Shown piece after piece: positions 15,395 through 23,104 of a stretch of 36,674 bases of DNA. The notes under the pieces were generated by a model that was not told where the DNA came from, did no database searches, and worked only from the letters and a program-made list of their open reading frames with translations. The position numbers and the translations under genes were made by a program. Source of the DNA: Bacillus norwichensis (lineage in GTDB: Bacteria > Bacillota > Bacilli > Bacillales > Bacillaceae_C); the NCBI RefSeq assembly GCF_014836955.1, contig NZ_JACSPV010000042.1:1-36674 (forward strand), given 5' to 3'. Each line of letters starts with the position of its first letter. Within the stretch, counting starts at the first letter, position 1.

Positions 15395-16914
15395 TATCCT
15401 ACCTCCCTTTCATCAACTGAAGACTCATAATGGAGATCATGATTTTTCCATGTTTTTAAGGACATCAGAATACCGAAGAACATAGCACCAAGTGCAACAG
15501 TCCATCCATATTTAAACAGGAATTCACGTGGGTAGTCTCCGCCGCCATAATCTCCGACAAGATTTTGGCGCAAATTATCAAACATCATATAGCCAAGAAC
15601 AATTGGAGTGATGACTGATAATGAAATTCTCCACCAGGCCCCAAGTCTGATGTCTGAAATAGAATCAGCATATGATTGAAGCGGTTTCAATTGTTTCGCA
15701 AACCAGGCGATAAAGATTACCTCAAATAGACCAGCCATTGCAACCCCAAATTGGTTGATGAAATAGTCAGCCACGTCTAGCAAATTCAAGCCGTTTTGTG
15801 TTGCGAAGACAAGAGATATGATCGCTGTCAGCCCGCCACCGAACACAACCGCCTTTGTTCTGGAAACATTAAATTTCTCCTGAATCCCCGCCATATATGT
15901 CTCAACAATGGAGATTAATGATGTCAATCCAGCAAGTGTCAATGATATGAAGAATAAAATACCAAAAATTTGCTGAAAGCCGGGTAACTCATTGATAATA
16001 GTCGGAAAAACTGAAAATGCAAGCAGTACTCCACCTTGTACTACCTCATTGACACCAACACCCTGTTGTGCTGCCATAAACCCTAGTGCGGCAAACACTC
16101 CAAAACCGGCGAGCAACTCAAAACCTGAGTTGGCAAAACCTGTAATGAAAGCACTGTTGGTGATATCAGATTTTTTCGGCAAGTAACTTGAGTAAGTAAT
16201 CATAATGGCAAAACCGATTGATAAGCTAAAGAAAATCTGTCCATATGCCGCAACCCATACTTTTCCGTTTCCAATTGCACTCCAGTCCGGTTTAAAGAAT
16301 TGATTCAATCCTTCGACCGCTCCGTCTAATGTAAGAGCACGAATGACAATTACTGCAAATAGTACAACTAGTAAAGGAATCATAATTTTCGTTGCCACTT
16401 CAATCCCTTTTTTAACTCCCGCAAATAAGATTCCTAATACGATAACCCAGACTAAGATAAGCGGAATCAGAACTCCAGGAACAAAGCTTCCCATGGATGC
16501 GGTGTCTCCTACTTTTAGGTAATCTGCGATTAGGAAGTTTGTTGTATCGCTTCCCCAGTCCAATTTAAAGGAAAAATAGGTGTAGGCCAATGCCCAAGCA
16601 ATGATGACCGAATAATATGTCGCAATAACAAATGATATACCGATTTGCCACCATCCAATCCACTCTCCGCCTTTCCTGACCCTCGCCAAAGAAAGCGGTG
16701 CTGACCCCCGATATTTATGACCGATGGCAAATTCCAGGATCAGTAATGGGATTCCGGCTGTGAGTAATGCGAACAAATATGGAAGAAAGAATGCCCCTCC
16801 CCCATTATCATACGCAACAGCTGGAAAACGCCAAATGTTTCCAAGCCCAATCGCTGAGCCAACAGCTGCAAATATAAAGCCGGCTCTCGAACTAAATTGC
16901 GCACGATTCTCCAT
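15394..16914 (-). CDS. Na+-dependent amino acid transporter, NSS/SNF family (MetP-like)
   Basis: 506 aa, about 12 membrane helices, LeuT fold. TM1 carries the Na+/substrate motif GSAIGLGNIWRFPAVAYDNGGGAF (split here as GSAIGLGNIWRFP plus GGGAFF). ATG with GAGGAGGT upstream. The coupled small subunit downstream favours the MetPS class (methionine/alanine) over tyrosine- or leucine-type members, but the substrate is inferred. A consensus sigma-A promoter lies upstream. The pair sits between lytH and yunB, which are adjacent in B. subtilis. Confidence 0.9.
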   Translation of the reverse strand: MENRAQFSSRAGFIFAAVGSAIGLGNIWRFPAVAYDNGGGAFFLPYLFALLTAGIPLLILEFAIGHKYRGSAPLSLARVRKGGEWIGWWQIGISFVIATYYSVIIAWALAYTYFSFKLDWGSDTTNFLIADYLKVGDTASMGSFVPGVLIPLILVWVIVLGILFAGVKKGIEVATKIMIPLLVVLFAVIVIRALTLDGAVEGLNQFFKPDWSAIGNGKVWVAAYGQIFFSLSIGFAIMITYSSYLPKKSDITNSAFITGFANSGFELLAGFGVFAALGFMAAQQGVGVNEVVQGGVLLAFSVFPTIINELPGFQQIFGILFFISLTLAGLTSLISIVETYMAGIQEKFNVSRTKAVVFGGGLTAIISLVFATQNGLNLLDVADYFINQFGVAMAGLFEVIFIAWFAKQLKPLQSYADSISDIRLGAWWRISLSVITPIVLGYMMFDNLRQNLVGDYGGGDYPREFLFKYGWTVALGAMFFGILMSLKTWKNHDLHYESSVDEREVG

Positions 16915-16982
16915 GCAAATACCTCCTCTTTAAGAATAGTTTGCTCTTACGGAAAAATCTGAATATTGGTCAAACTATAATA

Positions 16983-17011
16983 AGTATAGCTACTCATTCT
17001 TATTTTGTCAA
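16983..17011 (-). promoter_or_regulatory. metP sigma-A promoter
   Basis: On the minus strand TTGACA, 17-nt spacer, TATACT, about 70 bp upstream of the metP start. Confidence 0.8.
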
Positions 17012-17066
17012 AATGAAATTATGCACAAATTCTATATAATTTTTTCATTAAAATTATTCCAATATA

Positions 17067-17097
17067 GATAAAGGGCAGCTAAAAGCTGCCCTTTATC
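17067..17097 (-). terminator. nhaC terminator
   Basis: GATAAAGGGCAGCT, 3-nt loop, AGCTGCCCTTTATC: a perfect 14-bp stem whose left half lies within the last codons and stop of nhaC. The A/T part of the stem supplies the U tract. Confidence 0.85.
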
Positions 17098-18685
17098 TTC
17101 CTGATTTTTCTTCTATCACTGTCTGTTTCTGTGGAATTTTATTCTTTCTAGTAGTCAAAGCAAAAATCCCCAGCAGTACAACTACTGTAGCAAGTCCCAG
17201 TAACCCATTATCTGTCAATCCCATTACAACGAAACCAATACCTGCAATTAATGCCGAGGTCAGAGCATATGGAAGCTGAGTAATCACATGATCCATATGA
17301 TTGCATCCTGCACCAGTCGATGAAAGAATCGTCGTATCCGAAATAGGTGAACAATGATCTCCAAAGACCGAACCTGCAAGAACGGCTGCGAGCGCCGGCA
17401 GCATCATGGACATATCAGTTGCAGCAACCACCTGTCCAGCAATCGGCAATAAGATACCGAAAGATCCCCATGACGTACCTGTTGCAAATGCCATCAATCC
17501 GGCAACAGCAAACATGATCACTGGCAGGAAGGAAATATTCAACTGCGAATTTGCAACGAGATTGCCAAGAAATACACCCGTGCCCAAATCTTCAATCAAA
17601 GTGATGATTGCCCAGGCAAATACCAAAATCATGACAGCTGGCAGCATGGATTGCATTCCTACTCTAATTCCTTTAAATAGGAGCTTGGCATCCATTGAAG
17701 GATTGATTGATTTTTGGCGAAGAAATAAAATAGCAGCAACAACCAAACCAAATAATCCGCCGATAATGAGAGCAAGCGCCACATCAGCGTTCCCGAAAAT
17801 GTCCATGATGCTTGCTCCACTTTTACTTTCTTTTATACCGCTCCAAATAATAGCAGCAATCGTCCCGGCAAAAAGAGCCACAATCGGCCAGACGAGATCT
17901 CCTACTGACCCATTTTCACTGGAAGGCAGGTCTTCTTTTATTTCACCTGGTATCGCTTTGTTAGGATCATAAGGAATACCTGTTTCCAATGTGCGTTTTT
18001 CATGTGTTCTCATAGAACCAAAATCTACATTTCTGATGGCAATAATAAAGACAAGCCCAAGAGTCGCCCACACATACAGGTTCATCGGAATAATTTGTAA
18101 GAAAGCAGTAAACGCTGAAATGTCCGTAATATTATGCTTTGTAAGAACTGTCCCTATGATTCCGATGATGAAAGCTCCCCAACTGGAAATAGGTGAAATA
18201 ACACAGATTGGCGCTGAGGTTGAATCAATCAGATAAGCTAGCTTTGCTCTGGATACACGGTGGCGATCTGTAATAGGACGTGCCACTTGACCAACCGCAA
18301 GAGCATTGAAATAATCATCAATAAAAATAATAATGCCAAAAACCGCGGTTAGAATTTGCGCACCTGCACGGCTTTTTACTTTTGTCATCGCCCATTCGCC
18401 AAAAGCCCTGCTTCCACCCGCAATATTAATAAGGGCGGTTATCGCCCCTAACAAAAATAAGAAAACTAAAATACATATGTTCCAAGAATTTAATCCGCCG
18501 TCTTCGACGAAAATTCCTTTGACTGCATCCCATAAATAAGAAAAAGATTCTCCGACACTGCCTTTCCCCAATAATAAAGCTGATACAATGATACCTGTCC
18601 CTAAAGAGAGCAGCACCCTGCGAGTAAGAATGACCATCAATATCGCCAGTAACGGCGGCAATAACGAATAAATCGATTGCTCCAT
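17093..18685 (-). CDS. NhaC-family Na+/H+ antiporter or Na+-coupled transporter
   Basis: 530 aa from the ATG at 18685, with CAGGAGGAAAAT immediately upstream; the seven extra upstream codons read through that site. About 11-12 membrane helices. NhaC-family blocks: FIDDYFNALAVGQVARPITD near 122-141, SPISSWGAFIIGIIGT near 165-180, ATGTSWGSFGILLPIAG near 405-421, GDHCSPISDTTILSSTGAGC near 442-461. NhaC members exchange Na+ and H+, and some relatives (MleN, TyrT, LysW, MetT types) carry organic acids or amino acids, so the substrate is open. Expression is probably set by the structured leader upstream. Confidence 0.88.
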   Translation of the reverse strand: MEQSIYSLLPPLLAILMVILTRRVLLSLGTGIIVSALLLGKGSVGESFSYLWDAVKGIFVEDGGLNSWNICILVFLFLLGAITALINIAGGSRAFGEWAMTKVKSRAGAQILTAVFGIIIFIDDYFNALAVGQVARPITDRHRVSRAKLAYLIDSTSAPICVISPISSWGAFIIGIIGTVLTKHNITDISAFTAFLQIIPMNLYVWATLGLVFIIAIRNVDFGSMRTHEKRTLETGIPYDPNKAIPGEIKEDLPSSENGSVGDLVWPIVALFAGTIAAIIWSGIKESKSGASIMDIFGNADVALALIIGGLFGLVVAAILFLRQKSINPSMDAKLLFKGIRVGMQSMLPAVMILVFAWAIITLIEDLGTGVFLGNLVANSQLNISFLPVIMFAVAGLMAFATGTSWGSFGILLPIAGQVVAATDMSMMLPALAAVLAGSVFGDHCSPISDTTILSSTGAGCNHMDHVITQLPYALTSALIAGIGFVVMGLTDNGLLGLATVVVLLGIFALTTRKNKIPQKQTVIEEKSGR

Positions 18686-18699
18686 ATTTTCCTCCTGTT

Positions 18700-18943
18700 C
18701 CGACACAGACTCATTGCTGTGTACTGCTGCCTAAGCTACCTTTATACTTTATATAGAAAAATAGTTTTTTTCAAACCTCAAATTTTAGTAGCTCCTACAT
18801 TTACAAAGAAAAAACCACACACATGTGGCTTTAACAAAACAGCACCAACAAAGCTTCTACTCTAATTCCCCTTCAAAATCTGTCGTTTTTGACCGATGCC
18901 TCCACTCCGTTCTCTCCTTTGAAAAGGTTTACATCCTTATTAT
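18700..18943 (-). promoter_or_regulatory. structured nhaC leader RNA with attenuator terminator (class unknown)
   Basis: About 240-nt 5' UTR. A 10-bp helix pairs CCTTTTCAAA (plus coordinates 18927-18918) with TTTGAAGGGG (18877-18868), enclosing a purine-rich segment with GGAGAGAACGGAGTGGAGG and GGTC/GAC pairing. GCTTT...AAAGC can form an alternative stem overlapping the 5' arm of a terminator at 18806-18833. This is the arrangement of a riboswitch or attenuator. It does not fit SAM, lysine, glycine, purine, TPP, T-box or Mn2+ consensus sequences as I remember them. Confidence 0.55.
18806..18833 (-). terminator. attenuator terminator in nhaC leader
   Basis: The minus strand reads AAAGCCACA, loop TGTG, TGTGGTTTTTTC: a stem of 5 GC-rich pairs extended by a G-U and A-T pairs, with a T6 tail, about 120 nt before nhaC and about 110 nt after the likely transcription start. 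Confidence 0.7.
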
Positions 18944-18978
18944 ACAAGTATAATATCATTAAAAATAATAGTTGACAA
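18938..18978 (-). promoter_or_regulatory. nhaC promoter with palindromic operator
   Basis: Minus strand TTGTCA (18978-18973), 17-nt spacer, TATTAT (18955-18950). The -10 is part of a perfect inverted repeat TATTATAC-TT-GTATAATA (18938-18955), which could be an operator or simply AT-rich symmetry. The -35 lies within 10 bp of the yunB stop. Confidence 0.65.
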
Positions 18979-18980
18979 TA

Positions 18981-19748
18981 CTATGGTGTACTCTGCGTAC
19001 CTGGAAATTGGATAGACGGGTTCATTGTCCCACTATTATTGTAAAATTGAGGGACATCTCCGGGATATAATCCGATAGCAATAGGCACTTCTTGTTCCAC
19101 TTTCGCTTGTTCTGTGCCAAATGGGATAATAATTTGGACGTTCACACTGACTCGAACAGACACTGTTACAAACATATTATTGATCGGATATTGCTCCACC
19201 TTCGTTTCCACATTCGTGTTCACACTACCAACCGGAGTGAACCTGATCGGTATCCTTGGCCCAAGATTCCCCAGTAAAGCATTGTGTGTTGCTTGACCTA
19301 AAGGAAATGAATATACGATTCCTTCCCCTTTGGCAGATTGATCATATGAAAATTGTACACCTGTCTCCTCATAAAAAGCAGCTAGATCTCCTGCTTCTGC
19401 TTGCCGCAAATTCATTTGGATTGCTTTAGATATATCCGCCTGAGTTTCATTGATAATATCAGTCTTGAACTGAACACTCTTTCCACCAACTCCATCCGGA
19501 ACAATCTCCGTAATCTCCCTTAAATCTTTTACTTCAGGAATAACGTCTTTGACTGCTTTACTTACTACCATCGGCGCAATTTTTCGAGTTTGGGACTCTG
19601 CATAATTTAATAAGGTCGGTTTTATCCCTTTATTCACAATCCACAGTCCAGCAGCTGTGGAAAAAGTAAAAAAAACAAAAGATATCAACAGAACATAACG
19701 GAAAGGCAGCGGCCCCCGCCGGTATTTGCGTTTACGAAATCGAGCCAA
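18981..19748 (-). CDS. yunB: sporulation protein YunB
   Basis: 255 aa. Start at TTG 19748 with GGGGGG 7 nt upstream, giving a length close to B. subtilis YunB. A basic N-terminus (RFRKRKYRRGPLPFRY) precedes one membrane helix (about 20-42), then an extracytoplasmic domain with the conserved block GTRIPIRFTPVGSVNTNVETK-like stretch (here GPRIPIRFTPVGSVNTNVET near 170-189). The family is found in endospore formers, sigma-E controlled in B. subtilis, and required for full sporulation, without known activity. The nhaC promoter starts immediately after it. Confidence 0.88.
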   Translation of the reverse strand: MARFRKRKYRRGPLPFRYVLLISFVFFTFSTAAGLWIVNKGIKPTLLNYAESQTRKIAPMVVSKAVKDVIPEVKDLREITEIVPDGVGGKSVQFKTDIINETQADISKAIQMNLRQAEAGDLAAFYEETGVQFSYDQSAKGEGIVYSFPLGQATHNALLGNLGPRIPIRFTPVGSVNTNVETKVEQYPINNMFVTVSVRVSVNVQIIIPFGTEQAKVEQEVPIAIGLYPGDVPQFYNNSGTMNPSIQFPGTQSTP

Positions 19749-19848
19749 AAATAATCCCCCCTTATACAAACATATGCGTACAAGGAAGGGATTAGCGCAC
19801 GTTTATTAAATATCTGATGTGCTTATTAGGAATAGATTTCAGATTCTG

Positions 19849-20151
19849 TCAAAGCATTTTCAGCAAGGCTTCCCGCCCTTTTGTTCCTGGAGTAATGCCA
19901 AGCTCCTCAGCAGCGATCGTTACAGATTCCAGTGGTGCATCAAGCAATTGCTCAATCGTCCTTACACCAACTGCCCTTCCGGCAATAATTCCCCGATCCT
20001 TCAGCTTGCTGTTTAACAACCCAACATCAAGTGCACCGCACATAATATATCCTCTGTCATTTGAAACAGTCAATAACGTTGTTTTTGGTAAACAAACAGT
20101 GGAAGCAACAAACATATGTCCCTCAACCATTACTGGCTCAATACTTACCAT
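19849..20151 (-). CDS. yunC: YunC family protein (DUF1805)
   Basis: 100 aa from the ATG at 20151, with GGGAGGGG 8 nt upstream; a GTG three codons earlier overlaps that site. Conserved blocks GYIMCGALDVGLLN near 36-49, GIIAGRAVGVRTIEQLLDAPL near 56-76 and GREALLKML at the end identify the family, present in bacilli and archaea. One conserved Cys in IMCGALD. Function unknown. It faces the same way as yunB and yunD. Confidence 0.9.
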   Translation of the reverse strand: MVSIEPVMVEGHMFVASTVCLPKTTLLTVSNDRGYIMCGALDVGLLNSKLKDRGIIAGRAVGVRTIEQLLDAPLESVTIAAEELGITPGTKGREALLKML

Positions 20152-20160
20152 CCATTCCAC

Positions 20161-20415
20161 CCCTCCCGATTCACATTATATGAAAGTCGGGCGTATTAGT
20201 TGCCTAGGGGAAGGTCAGAACGATTTTTTAACCTCGTTCAAAATTAACCGGCTTGTTGATGTCAGAAAAGCGCAAGCGTCTTGGACAGCGCGGCAAAGGA
20301 GGCAGTTCTTCAGGTACCACAGATACACAGCTTGACCTCGAAGAACTAGATCGCTGCAACTGGACATAGAAGAACTTAACTCGAACTAAATATTTTATCT
20401 GATTTTATATTCCGA
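20161..20415. repeat. yunC-yunD intergenic region with dispersed-repeat remnant
   Basis: About 20260-20375 holds CAGAAAAGCGCAAGCGTCTT, GGACAGCGCGGCAAAGGAGG, then AAGAACTAGATCGCTGC and AACTGGACATAG, a fuller relative of the remnant at 5672-5712. No gene or promoter was recognised otherwise. A plus-strand frame through it is spurious. Confidence 0.5.
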
Positions 20416-21786
20416 TCAAGCATACCGATTCTTCAATTCCCATTCCATCAAATCTCGGACAAACTCCGGTAAATAATAGATCTTCTTCCGTGCATTTTTT
20501 ATAGGCGGTAGAAATACACCAAAAGTGAACATATCTAAGGTTGCCAAGTTATATATTCTCTCCCGATCCAATGGCTCGCCGGCAATTTTGATCGATCCAC
20601 CAACCTTATTATATTCTATGTCATGATACACAAATTTTCCCATCATCACTCCCCTGAATCCAAGCCCTTGAAACTCTAGCTCAGATAGGGCGCTCTCTTC
20701 AGCTTTCAGGAGCACCTCCTCAAGCTCTGCTCCTGAAAGTTCCACGACACATGGATTGATCGGATGCGGTAACATGCGATGCAAATCATATTTTGTCACT
20801 TTCCCTTTCTCAAGCGCCGAAAGAACGAGACCAGAATTGACAAGTGCACAATCCGCTTTGCACCACTTATATAAGGCTTCACACAATATAACCGGCAGCT
20901 CGGACTGTTCCATCCACGAATAATTCAGCGGTTCAGGAAGAGTGACCACTTCAGTTTGCAGCAAATTTTTTCCAATTGCATCTAACTCTTTAATGTATTC
21001 TGCGGCATTCGGAGGATTATCCAAAACGGCTGTCTCGAAAAGGGTAGCCGTATAATTTTTCCATAAAAATGGTCCCGTATCCACCTCAGCCTCTATGTAA
21101 CCGATATACTCCCCATATCTTCCGGCAGCACCCAATGTAGTATGATTTACTTTCTTTCCATTCATAAAAACATGATGAGTGTGTCCGCCCAAAATCAAAT
21201 CAACACGTGGATTATTTTCCGCAATCACTTCATCATCATGCATACCCAAGTGGGATAAAACAATAATGACGTCCACTTGCTTCTGTAATTCGGCAATTTG
21301 ACTTTCTAGCTCAGAAAGTGGTTCAGATAGCTCCCAGCCCAATAATTTGTATAAAGGACGATAATAGGCTGTTGCTGCAGTAACACCTATTTTGGTTCCT
21401 TTTGAGGTTCTATATATTTGGTAAGGCAGTGCCCATGAAGGCCTAGTCCCGCCAGACAGATATAAATTCGCAGCCAATACGTCAAATTTGGCAGAACTGT
21501 ATAGTTGATTTAAAGCATCATGCGGTAATGTAAGTCCTTCATTATTACCTATAGTGACTGCGGTGTATCCTGAGTCATTTAACAACTCCACATTCCCTTT
21601 TCCAAGGGTCCCTTCCGTAAAGGAATGCCGTCTGTCAACAAAATCACCGCAATCAAAAATAAAAACGTCTTCTCCATTTGCTTCATGCAAAGCTTTTCTT
21701 TCCTTCAAAAATTTCCTGATCCTCGGCCACTTTTCAAAATGGCTGTGGACATCATTTGTATGATAGATATGAATTTTTTCTCTCAC
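20416..21786 (-). CDS. yunD: 5'-nucleotidase-like metallophosphoesterase (YunD)
   Basis: 456 aa, GTG start with AGGAAG about 9 nt upstream. Calcineurin-like N-terminal domain: YHTNDVHSHFE (residues 8-18; Asp and His metal ligands), FDCGDFVDRRHS (44-55), GNNEGL (80-85; the usual GNHE has Asn here), SHLGMHDD, and GGHTHHVF (196-203). A C-terminal 5'-nucleotidase domain (about 280-440) supplies nucleotide binding in the UshA/CD73 family. No signal peptide, so cytoplasmic, unlike secreted UshA-type enzymes. The physiological substrate is unknown. It precedes yunC in the same direction. Confidence 0.9.
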   Translation of the reverse strand: MREKIHIYHTNDVHSHFEKWPRIRKFLKERKALHEANGEDVFIFDCGDFVDRRHSFTEGTLGKGNVELLNDSGYTAVTIGNNEGLTLPHDALNQLYSSAKFDVLAANLYLSGGTRPSWALPYQIYRTSKGTKIGVTAATAYYRPLYKLLGWELSEPLSELESQIAELQKQVDVIIVLSHLGMHDDEVIAENNPRVDLILGGHTHHVFMNGKKVNHTTLGAAGRYGEYIGYIEAEVDTGPFLWKNYTATLFETAVLDNPPNAAEYIKELDAIGKNLLQTEVVTLPEPLNYSWMEQSELPVILCEALYKWCKADCALVNSGLVLSALEKGKVTKYDLHRMLPHPINPCVVELSGAELEEVLLKAEESALSELEFQGLGFRGVMMGKFVYHDIEYNKVGGSIKIAGEPLDRERIYNLATLDMFTFGVFLPPIKNARKKIYYLPEFVRDLMEWELKNRYA

Positions 21787-21867
21787 AAGTACACTTCCTA
21801 TCAGTCATTAGAGAGGCGCAAGCTGTTTTCGCCATGCAACAATCACTCAGAAATGGAGCAATGCTTA

Positions 21868-22710
21868 TTAAAACAAATTAAGCTGTCTGCCAGCAAGCCC
21901 TTCATATTCTATGTCCATCAATTGGATAAATTCTTTTGCGTTACCAGCAGCATCGCCACCGGAATTATTATTGAATAACACATAGATATCCTTCGTTTGC
22001 TTTTGAAGCTTTAGAATATTTTCCTTCCATCCTAGCAATTCCTCTTGATTATAACGATATAAATAGCGGACCTCCCGCCAGTTTTTTCCATTGGGTTTCA
22101 TCCATGCAGCGGTATTCCTTCCGTGCATGCGGACTAGAGTTTTTTCCTTATCGGTTGCCTGGAGCACTGTTGGAACTGATCCTTCCCCCGCCTGCGGCTC
22201 ATCACAGATGCTGTGAATCCACCCTTCGGTCTCCATAAATCCCAATGTCTGTGAACGGAATCTGGCTGAAAACCAGGACTGGTTTCGAAACTCAAGGGCA
22301 ACTGGATATCCAATCATTTTTTCACGGCAATATCGCAAATAAGCAACACTTTCTTTCTTGCAATCAAACCATGGTGGAAACTGAAAAAGGACCATCGCAA
22401 GCTTTCCGCTATCCTTAACTGGTGCAAGAGATTCTTTAAACTCTTCAAACATTTCCTCTTTAGATGCAAATGGAATGTCTCCTCGCTGATGCCCCGTCAT
22501 TCCCTGATAAGCCTTGATGACAAAGCGAAAGTCAGCAGGCGTATCCTTGACCCATTTCTCCATATTGTCAGCAGATTGAACCGCATAAAAAGACGAATCA
22601 ACTTCCACTGTTGGAAAATGCGCCCCATATTCCTGTAATTTATCGAGTGTCGCTGTTCCAGCCGGGTATATTTGATGGTCACCCCATCCAGTTACTCCAA
22701 TATAAATCAT
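21868..22710 (-). CDS. yunF: DUF72 family protein (YunF)
   Basis: 280 aa from the ATG at 22710 (AGGTGAGAAT directly upstream); the longer frame to 22743 lacks a site. TIM-barrel-like DUF72 protein: MIYIGVTGWGDHQIYP at the N-terminus, TVEVDSSFYAV near 40-50, DFRFVIKAYQGMTGHQ near 65-80, VALEFRNQSWF near 146-156, RMHGRN near 201-206, and YVLFNNNSGGDAAGNA near 240-255. No biochemical function is established. B. subtilis yunE, an inner-membrane protein gene next to yunF, is not present between yunD and yunF. Confidence 0.88.
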   Translation of the reverse strand: MIYIGVTGWGDHQIYPAGTATLDKLQEYGAHFPTVEVDSSFYAVQSADNMEKWVKDTPADFRFVIKAYQGMTGHQRGDIPFASKEEMFEEFKESLAPVKDSGKLAMVLFQFPPWFDCKKESVAYLRYCREKMIGYPVALEFRNQSWFSARFRSQTLGFMETEGWIHSICDEPQAGEGSVPTVLQATDKEKTLVRMHGRNTAAWMKPNGKNWREVRYLYRYNQEELLGWKENILKLQKQTKDIYVLFNNNSGGDAAGNAKEFIQLMDIEYEGLAGRQLNLF

Positions 22711-22946
22711 ATTCTCACCTGCTTTCAGTGTAGCATGATTCAAAGTCCATCGACCAATACTTCATTTCATTATATTCCCTTTTGAGTGAAATAAAAAACG
22801 AGATGATCAGACTTTAACTTTCAGAGACGCCACCCTTACAATAAGCATCTTTGCTTCTTCGGTAAAAAAGGCTCATACACCCAGAATAAAATGCCGAGTG
22901 TGCGAAAAGCTGAAGCAACCACTCTTATTCACTGAAATAGGAGGTG

Positions 22947-22975
22947 TTGAATATTTCCTTAAAAGCTGGTAGAAT
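22947..22975 (+). promoter_or_regulatory. sigma-A promoter of the leader-MFS unit
   Basis: TTGAAT (22947-22952), 17-nt spacer, TAGAAT (22970-22975). Transcription should begin near 22982, about 28 nt before the leader ORF. Confidence 0.7.
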
Positions 22976-23009
22976 TTCTTACGTATTTTTATTGGAAGGA
23001 AGTGAATTC

Positions 23010-23093
23010 GTGAGTGATTTAGAACAAATTAAACTCATGAAGCCACCTTTTCCCAAGCTGCGATGTTTTTCTTTCAAACCTATATTTAGCTAG
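23010..23093 (+). CDS. 27-codon leader peptide upstream of MFS pump
   Basis: GTG start with GGAAGGAAG 7 nt upstream. Peptide M-S-D-L-E-Q-I-K-L-M, K-P-P-F-P-K-L-R-C-F, S-F-K-P-I-F-S, ending at TAG (23091-23093), which overlaps the pump's ribosome-binding site. Codons 13-17 form one arm of a stem that masks that site. The PPFP stretch is a possible slow spot for the ribosome. The layout resembles leaders of cat, erm and bmrB type. A longer in-frame start at 22947 is ruled out because it coincides with the -35 box. Confidence 0.65.
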   Translation: MSDLEQIKLMKPPFPKLRCFSFKPIFS

Positions 23094-23099
23094 GGAGGA
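23048..23099 (+). promoter_or_regulatory. Shine-Dalgarno-masking stem of the MFS pump
   Basis: TTTTCCCAAGCT (23048-23059) pairs with AGCTAGGGAGGA (23088-23099): 11 of 12 positions pair (two G-U, one A-A mismatch) across a 28-nt loop. The right arm contains the pump's AGGGAGGA. A ribosome paused around codons 10-13 of the leader would open the stem. Confidence 0.65.
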
Positions 23100-23104
23100 T
23101 TATT

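Noticed and set aside
17406-17972. 188-codon frame antisense to nhaC
   Set aside because: Shadow of a membrane-protein gene; no ribosome-binding site or recognisable domain.
18700-18943. SAM, lysine or T-box riboswitch assignment for the nhaC leader
   Set aside because: The conserved sequence blocks of those classes are absent and the region before the terminator is too short for a lysine riboswitch or a full T-box.
19817-20335. 172-codon plus-strand frame over yunC and its flank
   Set aside because: Antisense shadow extended through a repeat remnant; yunC on the other strand is clearly the gene.
22947-23093. 48-codon version of the leader ORF starting at TTG 22947
   Set aside because: Its start would be only 2 nt from the ribosome-binding site and coincides with the -35 box of the promoter; the 27-codon form starts downstream of the predicted transcript start.
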